Assembly (NCBI RefSeq): GCF_030035675.1
Contig: NC_084489.1
Coordinates: 50,563,898-50,627,897, forward strand
Direction of reading: 5' to 3'
Source of the DNA: Rhineura floridana
Taxonomy: Eukaryota > Chordata > Lepidosauria > Squamata > Rhineuridae
Length of the DNA stretch: 64,000 nucleotides
A program made the translations under genes and the position numbers. The notes below the pieces were generated by a model. It was not told where the DNA came from, did not search any database, and saw only the letters and a program-made list of their open reading frames with translations. Of the stretch, positions 35,066-48,253 are shown one piece after another; position 1 is the first letter of the stretch, and each line of letters begins with the position of its first letter.

Positions 35066-35420
35066 TCAATTATTATTATTATTATTATTATCATTATTAA
35101 TGATAATAATGATGATAATAATAATAGTTGCTTTTTTCCAAAAAGGAACTCAAAGCAACTTACCAAAAAAAAAAAACTGCTCAAAGTGGCTTACAACAAA
35201 AGCAAACAACAATTACAAAACAATTTCATAATAAAATAATACAACAGCAGTAATGAAACAACAAATGTCACAGCAACACAAAAACCATTTCAATACTATA
35301 AATATAACATTTCAATCTTAAACAGGTCACATTACACCACTTAGCAATATGGCAAAAATAAAAGATAATTAAGTCAGTTTCAATATATATTGGAGAACAA
35401 TTCTAAGCTCAGTTCAAATA
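35066..35420 (-). repeat. LINE 3'-tail repeat with ATT/AAT microsatellite
   Basis: A TTA/AAT run (35068-35126) is followed by TTTTTTCCAAAAAGGAACTC, CAAAGTGGCTTACAAC and an A-rich stretch, the reverse-complement form of the CR1/L2-type 3' end. It lies directly downstream of the METTL23 retrocopy. Confidence 0.5.
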
Positions 35421-35534
35421 CTTAATTTTGCAAGTATTCTAATATGTGGATTTTTAGCAGGAAAGAATATCTTTCTTATGCTTTCTAATTTCAATTGCTA
35501 GTTTCCACATCACTTGTATTTTACTACATGATCA

Positions 35535-36161
35535 CTATTGGTGCCCATAATTTGCATGGAGAACCACATTTCCGAGATATGTTTGTCTTGTAAAATCAGC
35601 CACAGCCTCTTCTGGTTCAAAAAACACATTGGATCCCAAAATAATGTCCACTGGAGGCAAGGCCAACAGACTGGGTGAGATATGACCCCAGGTGAGTCCT
35701 GTGACATACACACTTGAGAGGTTATTCATCTGGCAGCTTCTTCGACAGTTCTTCAAACACTGAGGGGACTCAGCATTATCTGACAGTAGTAGTTCTGCTC
35801 CACATTTTGCTGCAGCTATCCCAAGAAGACTTACGCCTGCTCCAATCTCCAAAATTCTCTTGCCACAAACTAGTCTATGAAACCAGACATACTGGGCTAG
35901 AACCACCACACAGGGCCAAACATACATGCCATATTGGGGATCAAGGACCTCAGGAATAACTTCCACCAGTTCTTGTTTCAGCTGATCTCTCTCTTCCTCC
36001 ATCAGCCAAAGGTGAAGGTTTGCACTACCTGTGAAGTTTTGAACATTAGCCATCTGAAGTGGATACTCTGGATGTTCCAGGTTTATGGGAATACAAACAT
36101 TCCTTTTGGTGTACACATTTTTAAAATAATGATTTGTGAAGCGGTCCTCAGTCACTGTCAC
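35535..36161 (-). pseudogene. METTL23-like: METTL23 retrocopy with 208-codon open frame
   Basis: The frame is intronless with clear METTL23 identity (a seven-beta-strand methyltransferase reported to methylate histone arginine). Residues from about 68 on read V-E-V-I-P-E-V-L-D-P-Q-Y-G-M-Y-V-W-P-C, then L-E-I-G-A-G-V-S-L-L-G-I (SAM-binding motif I), A-A-K-C-G-A-E, C-Q-M-N-N-L, G-L-T-W-G-H-I-S and D-I-I-L-G-S-N-V-F-F-E-P-E. METTL23 normally has several introns, so this is probably a processed copy. The Asp of the human ASDVFFEPE motif is Asn here. After F-F-E-P-E the sequence stops matching and the last 23 residues are unrelated; the normal C-terminal third is missing. The first 60 or so residues are not recognised from the human short form. 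I saw no poly(A) tract or target duplication. It is probably non-functional, but the frame is unbroken. It lies between ICA1 and GLCCI1. Confidence 0.8.
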
Positions 36162-37613
36162 TTTAACTAACTACATCTGATGTGCAAAGTGCTTCTGACA
36201 ATCACCTCTGAATACTCCTCATGTTGTTTGTCTAATTCTGCCACAAGAAATGTTAAGATGAGACAGAGGGAGAGAGAAAACCCAGTACGTATTTGCACCT
36301 CACATTAGTTGAATTACTCTTTATTTTATATCATTAAAACTCTGCAAGTAGTTGACTCAGTTTCATCTAATTATATGTTTAAAGGCAATGCTAAATTTGG
36401 CTAGAGGCAGCTGGTGGTCTTATCAACAATGAATTGTGCATTCCACAATATATTGCAGATTCTTCCCCATTTCCATCTACTGTTTACAGTGCTCTTAAAA
36501 TCTCAAAAGTTGTTATTTTGGTCCCAGTCTATGTTAGATCTGCAGCCAGCTAAATGAACTGAAGCTGTAGCTTTGCCAGTTTGTAGAGATAGAATGTTTT
36601 ATTGAATTGGGCGGGGGTGCTAATGTGAATAGATTGCAGTGGCTTTCAAGCAAGCTAATACACTACTGTGTCAGACTTAATTAGAGCTGTTTTTAGGTCA
36701 CAGATCATAGACATCTGAGCTGCAAATAGCTCCCACTCATTCAGGATATTGTGCAGAGAGTGCTGCAGAAGTGTAACGAAGGTCTGCATTGCCACCAGTT
36801 CACATCATCCTTCAGATACAACAGCTGAACTGCCACAAGATTTGAGACAGCCAAACAGGAACTGTATTTGCACCAATTTACCACCGCCACCATCACCACC
36901 ACAAACCTTTCTGTGTTTTATGACTAATAATCAATAAAACAGTTGTTGCTTAATGCCAAGACAGCATTGTTCATTACTGTTGTATGAGCAATGTATATAT
37001 TTTTGTGTTTTGTTTTAAACAATGGACATTTCAGTAATGAATCTAGAAATGGAACTTGGCAACCAAACGGTTTAGCTTTGAGTTCCCACACTTATAATTC
37101 ATAATGTGGTCATTGGTGTTTGTTTTTTTAATTATCGAAAAGTCATAGTACTCTAGAATATTTTTAAAGGATTTTGCTGGCCATGTGTACAGTTGCCATT
37201 ATTTAATGGCAAAGCTGTTAATAATTTTATCAACTATTAGAAGCCCATTAGCTGACCAGCTTGATTCCTTTTGATTTGTAGATGCTGCATCATGGTTGCG
37301 TATTTTGTTTAGCTTTTTAAAAAGCATATTTTTTAATGTTGCACAAAGGCTTAGGGCGGCCTGTGAGGTGAAGCAGTGGTAATTGATTTACTGTTCTTAG
37401 AACTGAGTTTATTAAAATCTGATGATTTTAGCTAGCATGAATTTCTGCTAAGTTAAGAATAGCTGCCTTGAGGGACATCACATTGAGTTGAGGAGAAAGA
37501 CTGAATAATAATTTTTATGGTCCTTATCGAAATCTCCTTAAATAATCCTTTAAAAATAACAGAAGCGGAAAATGTTATTGGCCAATCAGTGGGTTTCAAA
37601 GGAGTATGTAAGG

Positions 37614-37750
37614 CAGAGGTGGGGAACCTGTGGCCCTACAGATGCTGGTGTGAGTCCAACTCCCATCAGCCCCAGCAAACATGCCTAATGGTCAGTTATG
37701 ATGGGAGTTGTAGTCCAGCAACATCTCTGGAGGGTCACAGGAACCCCAGT
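37614..37750. mobile_element. hAT-type MITE
   Basis: The left end CAGAGGTGGGGAACCTGTGG; palindromic core CAACTCCCATCAGCCCCAGC / GATGGGAGTTGTAGTCCAGC; the right end is decayed (GGGTCACAGGAACCCC). Confidence 0.75.
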
Positions 37751-37845
37751 TCCTTGGATAGAGAATTACATGGATTCTGTATATAGCTCATCACCTGAGG
37801 CTTTAACCGGTTTTCTGCCTCTAGACTCTATGCATATAATACTGT

Positions 37846-38030
37846 AGGAACATAGCAAGCTGCCTTATACTGAGTCAGACCATTGGTCAGTATATTGCTC
37901 AGTATCGTCTACTCTGACTAGCAAGGGCCCTCAAGATTTCAGACAGAATCTTTTCCCAGCCCTATCAGGAATTGAATCTGGGACATTCTGCATGCAAGGC
38001 AGATGCATGTGATTCAACCTTCAATGGCCT
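37846..38030 (-). repeat. tRNA-Ala-like SINE
   Basis: Plus strand: AGGAACATAGCAAGCTGCCT, ACTGAGTCAGACCATTGGTC, CAGTATCGTCTACTCTGACT, then TTGAATCTGGGACATTCTGC and GCATGCAAGGCAGATGCATG at the tRNA-like end. It is the same family as the copy at 22525. Confidence 0.75.
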
Positions 38031-38044
38031 CTGAGAGGAGGGAC

Positions 38045-38190
38045 AGAGAATAAGTCACTTATTATTTATTATGATTATTTATTCAATTGGTTAGATGCTC
38101 ATCTGGCTTCCCAGCCACTCTGAGCGACATACACTACAGCATATAACACATCAAAATGTCTCTGATGGTGTTAAAGCTGGTTTAGAAATC
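38045..38190 (-). repeat. LINE 3'-tail repeat
   Basis: TTATTATTTATTATGATTAT is followed by TGCTCATCTGGCTTCCCAGC and ACTCTGAGCGACATACA, a reverse-complement LINE 3' end, adjacent to the SINE. Confidence 0.45.
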
Positions 38191-38689
38191 TTGCAAGTGC
38201 CAAAGTAACAAGCTCCTAACAAGGTTTATTTTACCCTGCCTTTTAACTTGGGGGAGGCAACATAGGTCTAGGTTTTTTAGTTTTAAAAAAACCTGCCTAA
38301 TGTTATGGATATATTACAAGGCAGCACAGTGAACTTGGTTAAGTTTTGGCTACATCAGAAAGGTGTAGATCTTTACCATCTTGAACAACTGCTTGCTGAA
38401 GACCCTTTAGGGGGTTTAAGGAAAGAGACACGAGGCAGTGAAACAAAATCTAATACCCTCCCAATTATTGAAAACTTGGGATGGGTATACAACTAAATTG
38501 AGTCCAGATTTTCTCAACAAGCTTCTGTAGTAAGATGGCACAGTTTTCGTAGAATCCAGGTAGCAGATTTTACCCGCTGAGAAAAGAAAAGGATTTCAAG
38601 ATTTGGAGAATTAGTATAGAATGGACATTTATTATCAAGACAAGAAATCTCAAACAGCAGAGTGGCAACCCTATGATACCAATATTTTC

Positions 38690-38731
38690 AAATAAGAAGT
38701 TTCCTTAATCAAATAAGAAGTTTTCTTAATC
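38690..38731. repeat. 21-bp tandem duplication
   Basis: Two adjacent 21-bp units starting AAATAAGAAGTTT (38690-38710 and 38711-38731) differ at one base. Confidence 0.9.
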
Positions 38732-39304
38732 ACTAAGCTCTTTTGCAGCTCCCGCTATCTCAGAAATAGCTGTAGGCCACATATAACCTATTTCACATAG
38801 AGGAATCATGTATTCTGCTTTTAAAAAGGGGCTGGTTTGTATGGGAAAACCAACTTTAAAGCAAAAAACATTGTGCTGATCTATGCAGGTATTGATGATT
38901 AGGCAGGTGGGGCTTGGAAGAGCACTCCTGCCACTGAAGCAGTCTCTAATGTTAGTGACAGTCATGGACACCTGTTCTGGGAATCAAAAAGGTTTTGGGA
39001 CAGTGCAGTGGGATAGTTTATTCTCCACAGAATGCTTGGAATCAGATTGGCAGGAATTTGTTCAACATGGCCTGATGTATGTTCTAACAAGAATGTGTGG
39101 TGGTAGGGGTACCCAAATGTTAGGTTACCTGGGCATATGAGGATTTATAGATACGCTTCTGATCGTTGAATGCAAAGAAACGCTAGGTTAAAGAAATACT
39201 CTGATTCACTCTAACATTTTCAACCTAATGGTTTTTTTCTTAAAAGGAACCCCTTTAAGTCCACTGTTCTCCCATATCCCTATTCCTTCTGGTACTGGCT
39301 CAAT

Positions 39305-39470
39305 CTCACAGGCACATTGGAAGCTGCCTTCTGTAGTCAGACCACTGGCCCATCGGGTTTAGAACTGTCTACACTGATTGACAATAGGGTCTTTTCTAGC
39401 CTGTCCTGGAGATACTGTGTCTTGAATTTGAGACTTTGTGCATGCAAAATTGGTGCTGTGGCCTTCCCCC
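39305..39470 (-). repeat. tRNA-Ala-like SINE, diverged
   Basis: TTGGAAGCTGCCTTCTGTAG, TCAGACCACTGGCCCATCGG, GAACTGTCTACACTGATTG and TGTGCATGCAAAATTGGTGC follow the order of the copy at 22525, with more changes. Confidence 0.65.
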
Positions 39471-39849
39471 AATCTCTCTAATATACTGTAATGCTGTTGC
39501 TTGTGAATTCTATTCCTGCAACAGGCTATCATGCTGTTTTTGTTTTTGTCATTATTTGTATCTCTGCTGTTAGCCACAGGATCCCCTACTAGTTGAAGCA
39601 GGATAGAAAATCCTGAAGCACTTTTTTAAACACCTTTGAGTGCCATGAACTTATTAGTCGGTTCTTTTGAAACCTGCAGCATAACCCCTCAAGACCATGG
39701 CTGTCACATCTCATTAGGCAGAATAATGTTGGAGATTGCCTCCAAGTAGGAGTGGGATCATGGGTCTAGGGTATTACCAGAAGTGGACACTTGTGGGGTT
39801 CCCGATACGATGCCAGCTCTACAGCCTGTAGTTCTTGCTTTCCTCAAGC

Positions 39850-39973
39850 TGGTGCCCTTCAGATGCTTGGCCTACAATTCCAATCAGTTCCTATTAGCCA
39901 CAGTCATGCTCACTGCAGCTGCTGAGAATGGTAGTCCAAAACATCTGGAGGGCATCAGCTTGGGGAGGACTGG
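39850..39973. mobile_element. hAT-type MITE, diverged
   Basis: AGCTGGTGCCCTTCAGATGC on the left and CATCTGGAGGGCATCAGCTT on the right are inverted. It belongs to the subfamily of the copy at 16683. Confidence 0.65.
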
Positions 39974-40638
39974 TCTGTCCTCCCATTTTGACTCTGCACT
40001 CATATGAAGCAGTGTTGGGTCCTGTCTCCTCCTGACCTGCATGGGTAGCTTAACATGAAAACTTGAGAATGGCTCCCAGAGGCAAAATGTGGAAGATAGC
40101 ATATATGATCATTGCTCTTCAAGATAAACTTCTGGAGACCGTACGGAGGCAATTGCTTTATATTTAGTGATGTTGCTGCCTTTTGTGGAGGTGTAAGCAT
40201 AGCCAAGGGAAAGGCAACACAGGAGCATAATTGGAGTTAAATGTAGCTGAGGTCGATGTTCGTCCCCTTTGTCTTCAAACAAAAGAATTTCCTCTGCCAT
40301 GAAAATGTATTTCCTGAATTACTTGTATTATTGATGCTCTCCCTTGATGAGCTGCTGAAGGTTTTTTTAAAAAAATCATTGGAGATTTTTTTACTAGCAA
40401 CGGAAACTTGACCGTGTCCTGTTGCAGCATCTTCTTGTTGCTAGCCTGAACTGCCTGGACATTTGTTTTTCCAAAATGATGCATTATAAAAGTCAGGTAA
40501 GAGAACTTCAGTGCTTGGAATTAATAGCCTGAAGCACATTTAGAATTCCAGCATTATGGTGGCAGCATGTTCAAAAGAATATTATGCATGATATGGAGAA
40601 CGTAGATAGAGGTCTCCAAGGGGTTGCTTCCACTAGAA

Positions 40639-40988
40639 GAGGGGCCGGGAACCTCCTTAGGCCTAAGGGCAACATTCCCTTCCGGATAAACTTCTGGGAA
40701 GCGACAAGCGAGTGGTGGGTGGGGCCAGAGACAAACGTGGGTGGAGAAACAAATGCAAATGTTACACAGTAGGCTAGTTTCTACACACACTCACACATCT
40801 CTGTATCCTACATCCAGGCAACCAAGTAGCATGATTCATAGTTCAAGGACACATTCCAGATAGGCAAAAAACACTTGGGATGGGAAGCGGGGCCAGTGAA
40901 GGGTGTGGCCTGGGGAGAGGTCCGAGGGCCAGGCAGAGACACCGGGAGGGCTGCATTCAGCCCCTCAGCCTGAGGTTCCCCACCCCTG
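40639..40988. mobile_element. hAT-like non-autonomous element, 350 bp
   Basis: The left end GAGGGGCCGGGAACCTCC and right end GAGGTTCCCCACCCCTG are inverted. The right end matches the CAGGGGTGGGGAACC hAT-type terminus. The flanks CACTAGAA / GGCTAAAA agree at 5 of 8, a worn duplication. No coding capacity. Confidence 0.65.
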
Positions 40989-42269
40989 GGCTAAAACGTG
41001 TGTGGTGTAGCGGCTAAGAGACTGTTCAAATCTTGCCTCCCAGAAACTCACAAGGTGTCCTTAAGTAAATTCTCCAATCTGCAATGTGAAGCAGTGGAAA
41101 CTGGTGACTCCACTGTCAGTGGGGCAGTGAATCCACTCCAGGTTTTAATCCAAACTTTCAAGCAGCTGCCCAAGGTGCTTGAAAGCACAAAGCCCCAAGT
41201 TGTCATTTATGTCCTATTCTTTCTTGGCCTTCTATTCCTTAATGCTATGACCCACCCTTTGAGTTAAGGTCACAGCTGAGGAAGGGATAGGTTTGCTCTT
41301 CCACCTTTATTTTTTTCAGATGTCAAGGTGATAGTCCTTCCCTAATATTTGTTTTCCTCTCAGCTTCTCTAGTATCATTAGGAGGAGGAAGAAATCGTGG
41401 TTAGCATGCTGTCAGGACCTCAGTAAAAAGTTGGAATCCCACTAAAGCTGTCTGCTAGATAGACCTATTCTGGTTCTGGAGAAGAGGGCACACTCATCCC
41501 CTTTCTTATTGAAACTGGTCTCAGCCCAGTTTAGTGGGTGAGATGGGCTACATCTCAAATTGAACTAAGCATTAAATTATTAAATAACAGGAAAATGTAT
41601 TGTTCAGTAAAGATTGAAAAAGGCTAAGTGATTCCTACGTAACTCTCTACCAGTTTACAGTGTAAGTTGTTATAGCTCAGCTGTACACCAACTCAGTTCA
41701 TCAGTGACCCCTTCTAAACTATTATGACAGGAAGAGGCATGAGATTGCAGAGACAACCCACCCTTTCCCTGCTCTACTTGGTACCACGGACTTAAGCTAT
41801 CAAGTGCATGTGGGGAAGATGAACGTACGACTTTTCATCAACTGGGCTCACAGGCCTTTTTCTTTTTCCTCTTATTTATTGCATAGCCAACATTGTTCTG
41901 GCCTGAGTTCAACACCACATTGAGCATATAATACAAAGAAAACACACCATGAGATATAAATTGCAACCAAAATTGCAGCAAAAAGCAGCAAGGTATCTTA
42001 AAACACAGACACAGCCATGGATTTATTTTAGTTTTTATGTTGTCATTGTGGCATGTTACTGGCATATTTATAAATACAGCAGCCTGGGTAGAGAGCAGCC
42101 ATCCACTTAAATATACACTACGATGCACTCACAACATACTAGCAGTATGAGTAAAAGAAAACATCCAAGATCGGTTTTTCTTTTTTAATGTATGATGTTC
42201 AGACCACTAAGTGAAATGTTGTCTTTAAAAGAGCCAAATAAAAGCTTACTGTAAAATGTATGATGATGT

Positions 42270-44090
42270 TTGATCAGTTTTAATGGGCACTGTTGCCCCA
42301 TTGCCGGCCTCCCTTTTTACCTTAATAAATAAATCTGGCATAATTCCTATAGCCTGGCTGAAAGCCTTCATCGTTCCTATCTACAAGAAAGGACCTAAAG
42401 ATGACCCAAGTAATTACCAACCCATCAGCTTGTTATCCATAGCAGTGAAGGTGTATGCCAGCTTTTTAGGCCTTAAACTGAAAATGTGGGTAAGTGACAA
42501 TAACATCTTGGGGGAAGAGCAGATAGGATTCAAAACCGGATGCTATACCCTTGACCACTGTTTGGTATTGGCCCACTTAGTGAATAAATACTCTAAACCA
42601 AGAGGGTAACTTTTCACAGCCTTTATAGATCTAAAATCTGCCTTTGATTCCATCTCCCGTGACCGTTTGTGGAGCAAACTGGAACAGTTCTCTATTGAGA
42701 AAAGATTGTTCCTGATCCGCACACTGTACCAAAACACCTTTGTCCAGGTATGTTGCAGCAACCGAGGTCACTTTTCCAAGATTACCTCCTCACGTGGGGT
42801 TGGACAAGGGTGTGTCCTTGCCCCCACCCTATTTAACCTATATTTGGCTGATCTTCCCTCTGTATTGGGGACAACACAATCCCATCCACCTAAGATTGCA
42901 CAAATAAAGGTATTTATTCTGCTGTATGCAGACGACAGTTTTAATTTCCCAAACCCGGCTGGGTCTTAAAAGACTAATGAGTGGCTTTGTGCAATACTGT
43001 AAAGAAAACTTCCTCACAATTAACTATTCTAAATCTAAAGTAGTAGTATTCTCTAAGAGAAAGGTTAGGTACCCTTGGTCTATGGGGAACGTTAGAATCG
43101 AACAGGCCGACTCTTATAAATACCTGGGTATCTGGTTCCACGAAGCAGCAAGCTGGAGAATCCAAGAAAAATATGTTAAGGCCAAAGCCGAGAAAAACAT
43201 GGGTACATTGACCTGCTTCTTTTTTATAAGGGGTGGGAAATTCTTGCCAGCAGCCAGCTGTGTTTTTAGAACCAAAATAGTCCCTTTGATTCTTTACGGG
43301 GCACCAATCTGGTTTCCATACTTCAAGGGTTCACTTGAAGGAATTCAATCTTTTTTTCTCGGGTCCATTTTTGGTATCCCAAGATGTGTTTCTGGAGCTA
43401 CTCTCAATCTGGAGGCTGGCCTTAACTCTCTAAAATGCTCAGCTTAGATTTGTGTTATTCAATATTGGCTTTGCTGCTGCCTTGTGTTCACCCATAGCTC
43501 CCTTACATCCCAGGTAATGAAAGACTCCTTTGAGCCATCCTGGACAAAGGCGGTAGTGAAAAAAGTTATCTCAGTAGGCCTCTCTCCCTCTGATCTGCTC
43601 TCTATGGAACTTGGAAGCGCCAAGGCGATTGTTAAGCAGAGGCTAGTCAGGGTCCCTGCTCGCCCCCATCATTGGCCTTATCAGGTCTTCTTTGCAAAGA
43701 TGGGATGCCCTACCTAAGTTGGTTATCTGTTCCCAAATATAGGAGGGCATTCTCATCAGCTTGATTTGTATGAATGGTTAAACTACAGAAAGATCAGAAT
43801 TAAATGCAATAATTAACATTGGGCTTTGCAACCAGTAAAGATAGTCTCACCACTTTGTGGATATATGGAAGCGAAGAGTCCCGCATCTCACCTGGTTACT
43901 TTTCTTCCTGATGCATTTGCTTCTATATGCAAAGGGGAATTTTAACATGAGACAGCACTCATACGTAATCCATGGCCTTTTTCTGGAAAAGTTCAAGACT
44001 ATAGCCCATGTTTTTCTGAATTTTCCGAATCAAGTTCCCAAACCGCTTTCAAATCAAATGGACAACACACATTACATTTACAGGTTGTAG
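42270..44090 (+). mobile_element. Non-LTR retrotransposon, R4-like, broken
   Basis: Reverse transcriptase motifs appear in order: I-V-P-I-Y-K-K-G-P-K-D-D-P-S-N-Y-Q-P-I-S, Q-I-G-F-K, F-I-D-L-K-S-A-F-D-S-I (first Asp), R-G-V-G-Q-G-C-V-L-A-P-T-L-F-N-L-Y, the Y-A-D-D box at 42925-42936, then S-Y-K-Y-L-G-I-W-F and I-V-P-L-I-L-Y-G-A-P-I-W. A stop at 42607-42609 and a frame change near 42950 break it, with more damage after 43447. The 5' part, including any N-terminal domain, is missing. It differs from the L2, CR1 and BovB copies. The GQGCVLAPTLFNLY and LYADD blocks suggest the R4/Dong neighbourhood, but the clade is uncertain. The 3' boundary is a guess at the T-run near 44092. Confidence 0.75.
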
Positions 44091-44091
44091 G

Positions 44092-46626
44092 GTTTTTTTT
44101 CCTAATAATTTTATTTAAATAAGACACAGGAACGTCTATACTGAAAAAATACAAAACAAAAGCCACACATTTCCTTCTGTAAAGCAATATTGTGTGGTAT
44201 TTCGAATACTGTTCAGCACAGTAGCTAGAAATAACAGTACAACTATATACAAAACTCTTGAAACAATATTTGACAAATTTCTACAGCTGAATGCAGGATA
44301 TATCAGAGATCAACAACTGCTGGGAAATTTACATAGCAAAGCATTAGCTTTAACACATTTGATTTAGAACCTTCCAATATGCCAAGAACAAATGCGCGTG
44401 ACAATTAATATTTAGTTTCTCATGAGAAAACAGAAGTATTACTGTAAATATTGTTCACCAGAGTTCATTCATTCTTGATCTAAAAATCACCTGATAAGAG
44501 TTTCTCATAAAATCCTATAGCATCAAGAACCATGACTATGTATTTATATTTGGGGAATAAAACAGGGTAAGAAGGGAAATGTACTGTAATATTTAACTTT
44601 AATGTGAACCTTTAAAGAACCCACATTTTTGTCACAAGAACTGGACGCTTTTCCCTTACACTTTAACGTACAAACTATATAGTGCTTCCACCAAGGCCTG
44701 AGATTAGCAAAATTAAAAATGCCTGTTGCTGTATTAAAAAAAAATACTGTGAAAACAAATGACAAACAGATATTTAGCTTTCCATTCCCAGCCTGCTCCT
44801 ACAGTCATGCAGCAACTATAAAGAGGCTGTAGGTCTAACTTCCTAACAGGTTATTACCAAACTCTTTGGTGAGGATAGGAAGGAAACTGGGCTTCATTTT
44901 GCAGCAACATATATGTGCTGCATATTTTCCATATTTGTTTTCTTAGGTACTCTTCACTGAGGCCTTTTTATTATTCCCTCCCCCTTTCCTCAAAAGAAAG
45001 TAGTGGAGAGAGTATAAATGCTGCAGCAGCTGCAGACTTAATCTTTGCAGTTCCTGAACGGGGGCAGCAGGCTTTCTTAGGAATAGACTTGCATAAAGCT
45101 ACTTCCACTGAACTGAAAACACAGAGCCAAGAATATTGAGTCACTTGCCTTTGGAGTCCTCTTTGTATTGCAGGTTCATTATTTCTGAAAGCAGTGCTCT
45201 CATAGTTCCAGGGCTACTGTACAGTAATGCTACTGGAGGCTTCTAAGTTATGCAGCGTCTGGGAAGACAAGCTATTGCACTGTCCACCCACGTTCAAACT
45301 GCAATAAATTTACCTGCCAACGGCCTAAACCAGAGGGTATTAAGAAAGACTTTGATTAGATACATGACTTAAAAACTATTGCTTTTTTCTTTTTCTTTCT
45401 TTGTAATTTTTTAAATTTTTTACAAAACCTCATATGCCACTTAAAGAGATTCTTTTCAGTCCAGACGCAAAATACCCACTGTACAAATAAAACAAAGTTC
45501 ACCAATCATTGCTTGTCAAAAATGCAAGAATTTGTTTGCAACCAGCACACAAATGAACATTTCCTCCAAAAGAGAAACTAAACATTAATTAGACTCATAA
45601 AATGGTAACAGTAGCATTTCACGTTTTTAACTTGCCAACACAAACATGAGAGGAAATTCCCACCCACTCCCTCTGAAACATGAAAAAAAGATTGCTGAAA
45701 TTAAATGAAAACATTCTTGCCTTGGATCCTCTCTCCTGCACACGCCATGGAATGTTTCTTATGTACAGCCTAAAACTGAACACTTTATTCGCAAACAACT
45801 TAACAGTCATTAACTGTGCAACACCTGAAACTTCTGAATGCCACATTTTACACGCTGAAATGACAGTAAATGCAACAGTTGTTTTACCTGTAACCACATG
45901 ACAATGTGATGTCATACATCACAGATTTGCTGGTTCTCCTCATGTTCACCCATGTCCAGGGTTGTTATTCCCCTGGATTTGAATGCACTTTTTCCAAGAA
46001 AGTGGAATGTAATGAGGAAATATTAATGCATAAAATAAGGAAAGGCAGAAGAGTGATGTTCCCTCTTTAGCTTTTTAGCTGTAAAATATTTTATATCCCA
46101 ATATGATATACATTCCAAGTTACCTGAGTTTAGACTTCGAGAGAAGTACCTGAAGCTAGGCCATAGGGTGGGCACTGTGCAACTGTTGTGGCCATTTTTT
46201 TTTTGCATTGTATGTATTACAGAAATTCAAAACATAAATACCTGGATAAATTGTAAACATAATCCTGAAGTACAGTATTTTCCATAGAATACAACACAGC
46301 AAGACAATTTCTATTTAGACAGGCAACCTTTGTTTGATATAGAGCTTATTTATACTGTAGAATTTGAAACAGAACACAGGACAAAGTACTAATCTGGTCA
46401 AACATTCTATGAAATGCATAGTCTCCACTTAAAATGCTTAATGATACACAGATTCTGCAAGCACTCTGCTCCCCGCTCCACACGCACACAAAAATGCTGA
46501 ACGCATATCTGTCCCTGCCAAGAACAGCACAGAAATATAGAAAGATGCTGATAAGTAGCTTTGTTTTGTTCCAAAAAAGTGCCACTCATGCAGTTGAGTT
46601 TTAGACTGTCACTCTGGCTTGCTAGT
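44092..46626 (-). other. GLCCI1: Probable GLCCI1 3' UTR
   Basis: These 2.5 kb downstream of the GLCCI1 stop hold no recognisable interspersed repeat, unlike everything around them, and are AT-rich. That is what a long conserved 3' UTR would look like; mammalian GLCCI1 also has a long one, as I recall. The far end is set at an AATAAA on the minus strand at 44110-44115. Open frames within it (for example 45619-45915) look like chance. Confidence 0.5.
44110..44115 (-). promoter_or_regulatory. Candidate GLCCI1 distal poly(A) signal
   Basis: TTTATT on the plus strand reads AATAAA on the minus strand. It is the last good signal before the LINE at 42270-44090. Nearer signals may also be used. Confidence 0.35.

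Positions 46627-48253
<1,627 letters not shown>

Larger units (their letters stand above)
33076..44091. other. ICA1-GLCCI1 intergenic region
   Basis: It separates two convergent genes. Listed elements are MITEs at 34389, 37614, 39850 and 40639, LINE tails at 35066 and 38045, the METTL23 retrocopy at 35535, SINEs at 37846 and 39305, a 21-bp duplication at 38690 and an R4-like LINE at 42270. In 33076-34380, 34533-35065, 36162-37605, 38191-38689, 38732-39304 and 40997-42269 I see nothing I can support. A CCACCA-type run lies at about 36880-36903. Confidence 0.7.

Noticed and set aside
41838-42128. 96-codon minus-strand frame
   Set aside because: No recognisable domain, ends in lysine repeats from an A-rich stretch; treated as chance.
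45619-46208. Frames of 60-98 codons in the GLCCI1 3' region
   Set aside because: They lie in the probable 3' UTR with no homology; chance frames in AT-rich sequence.
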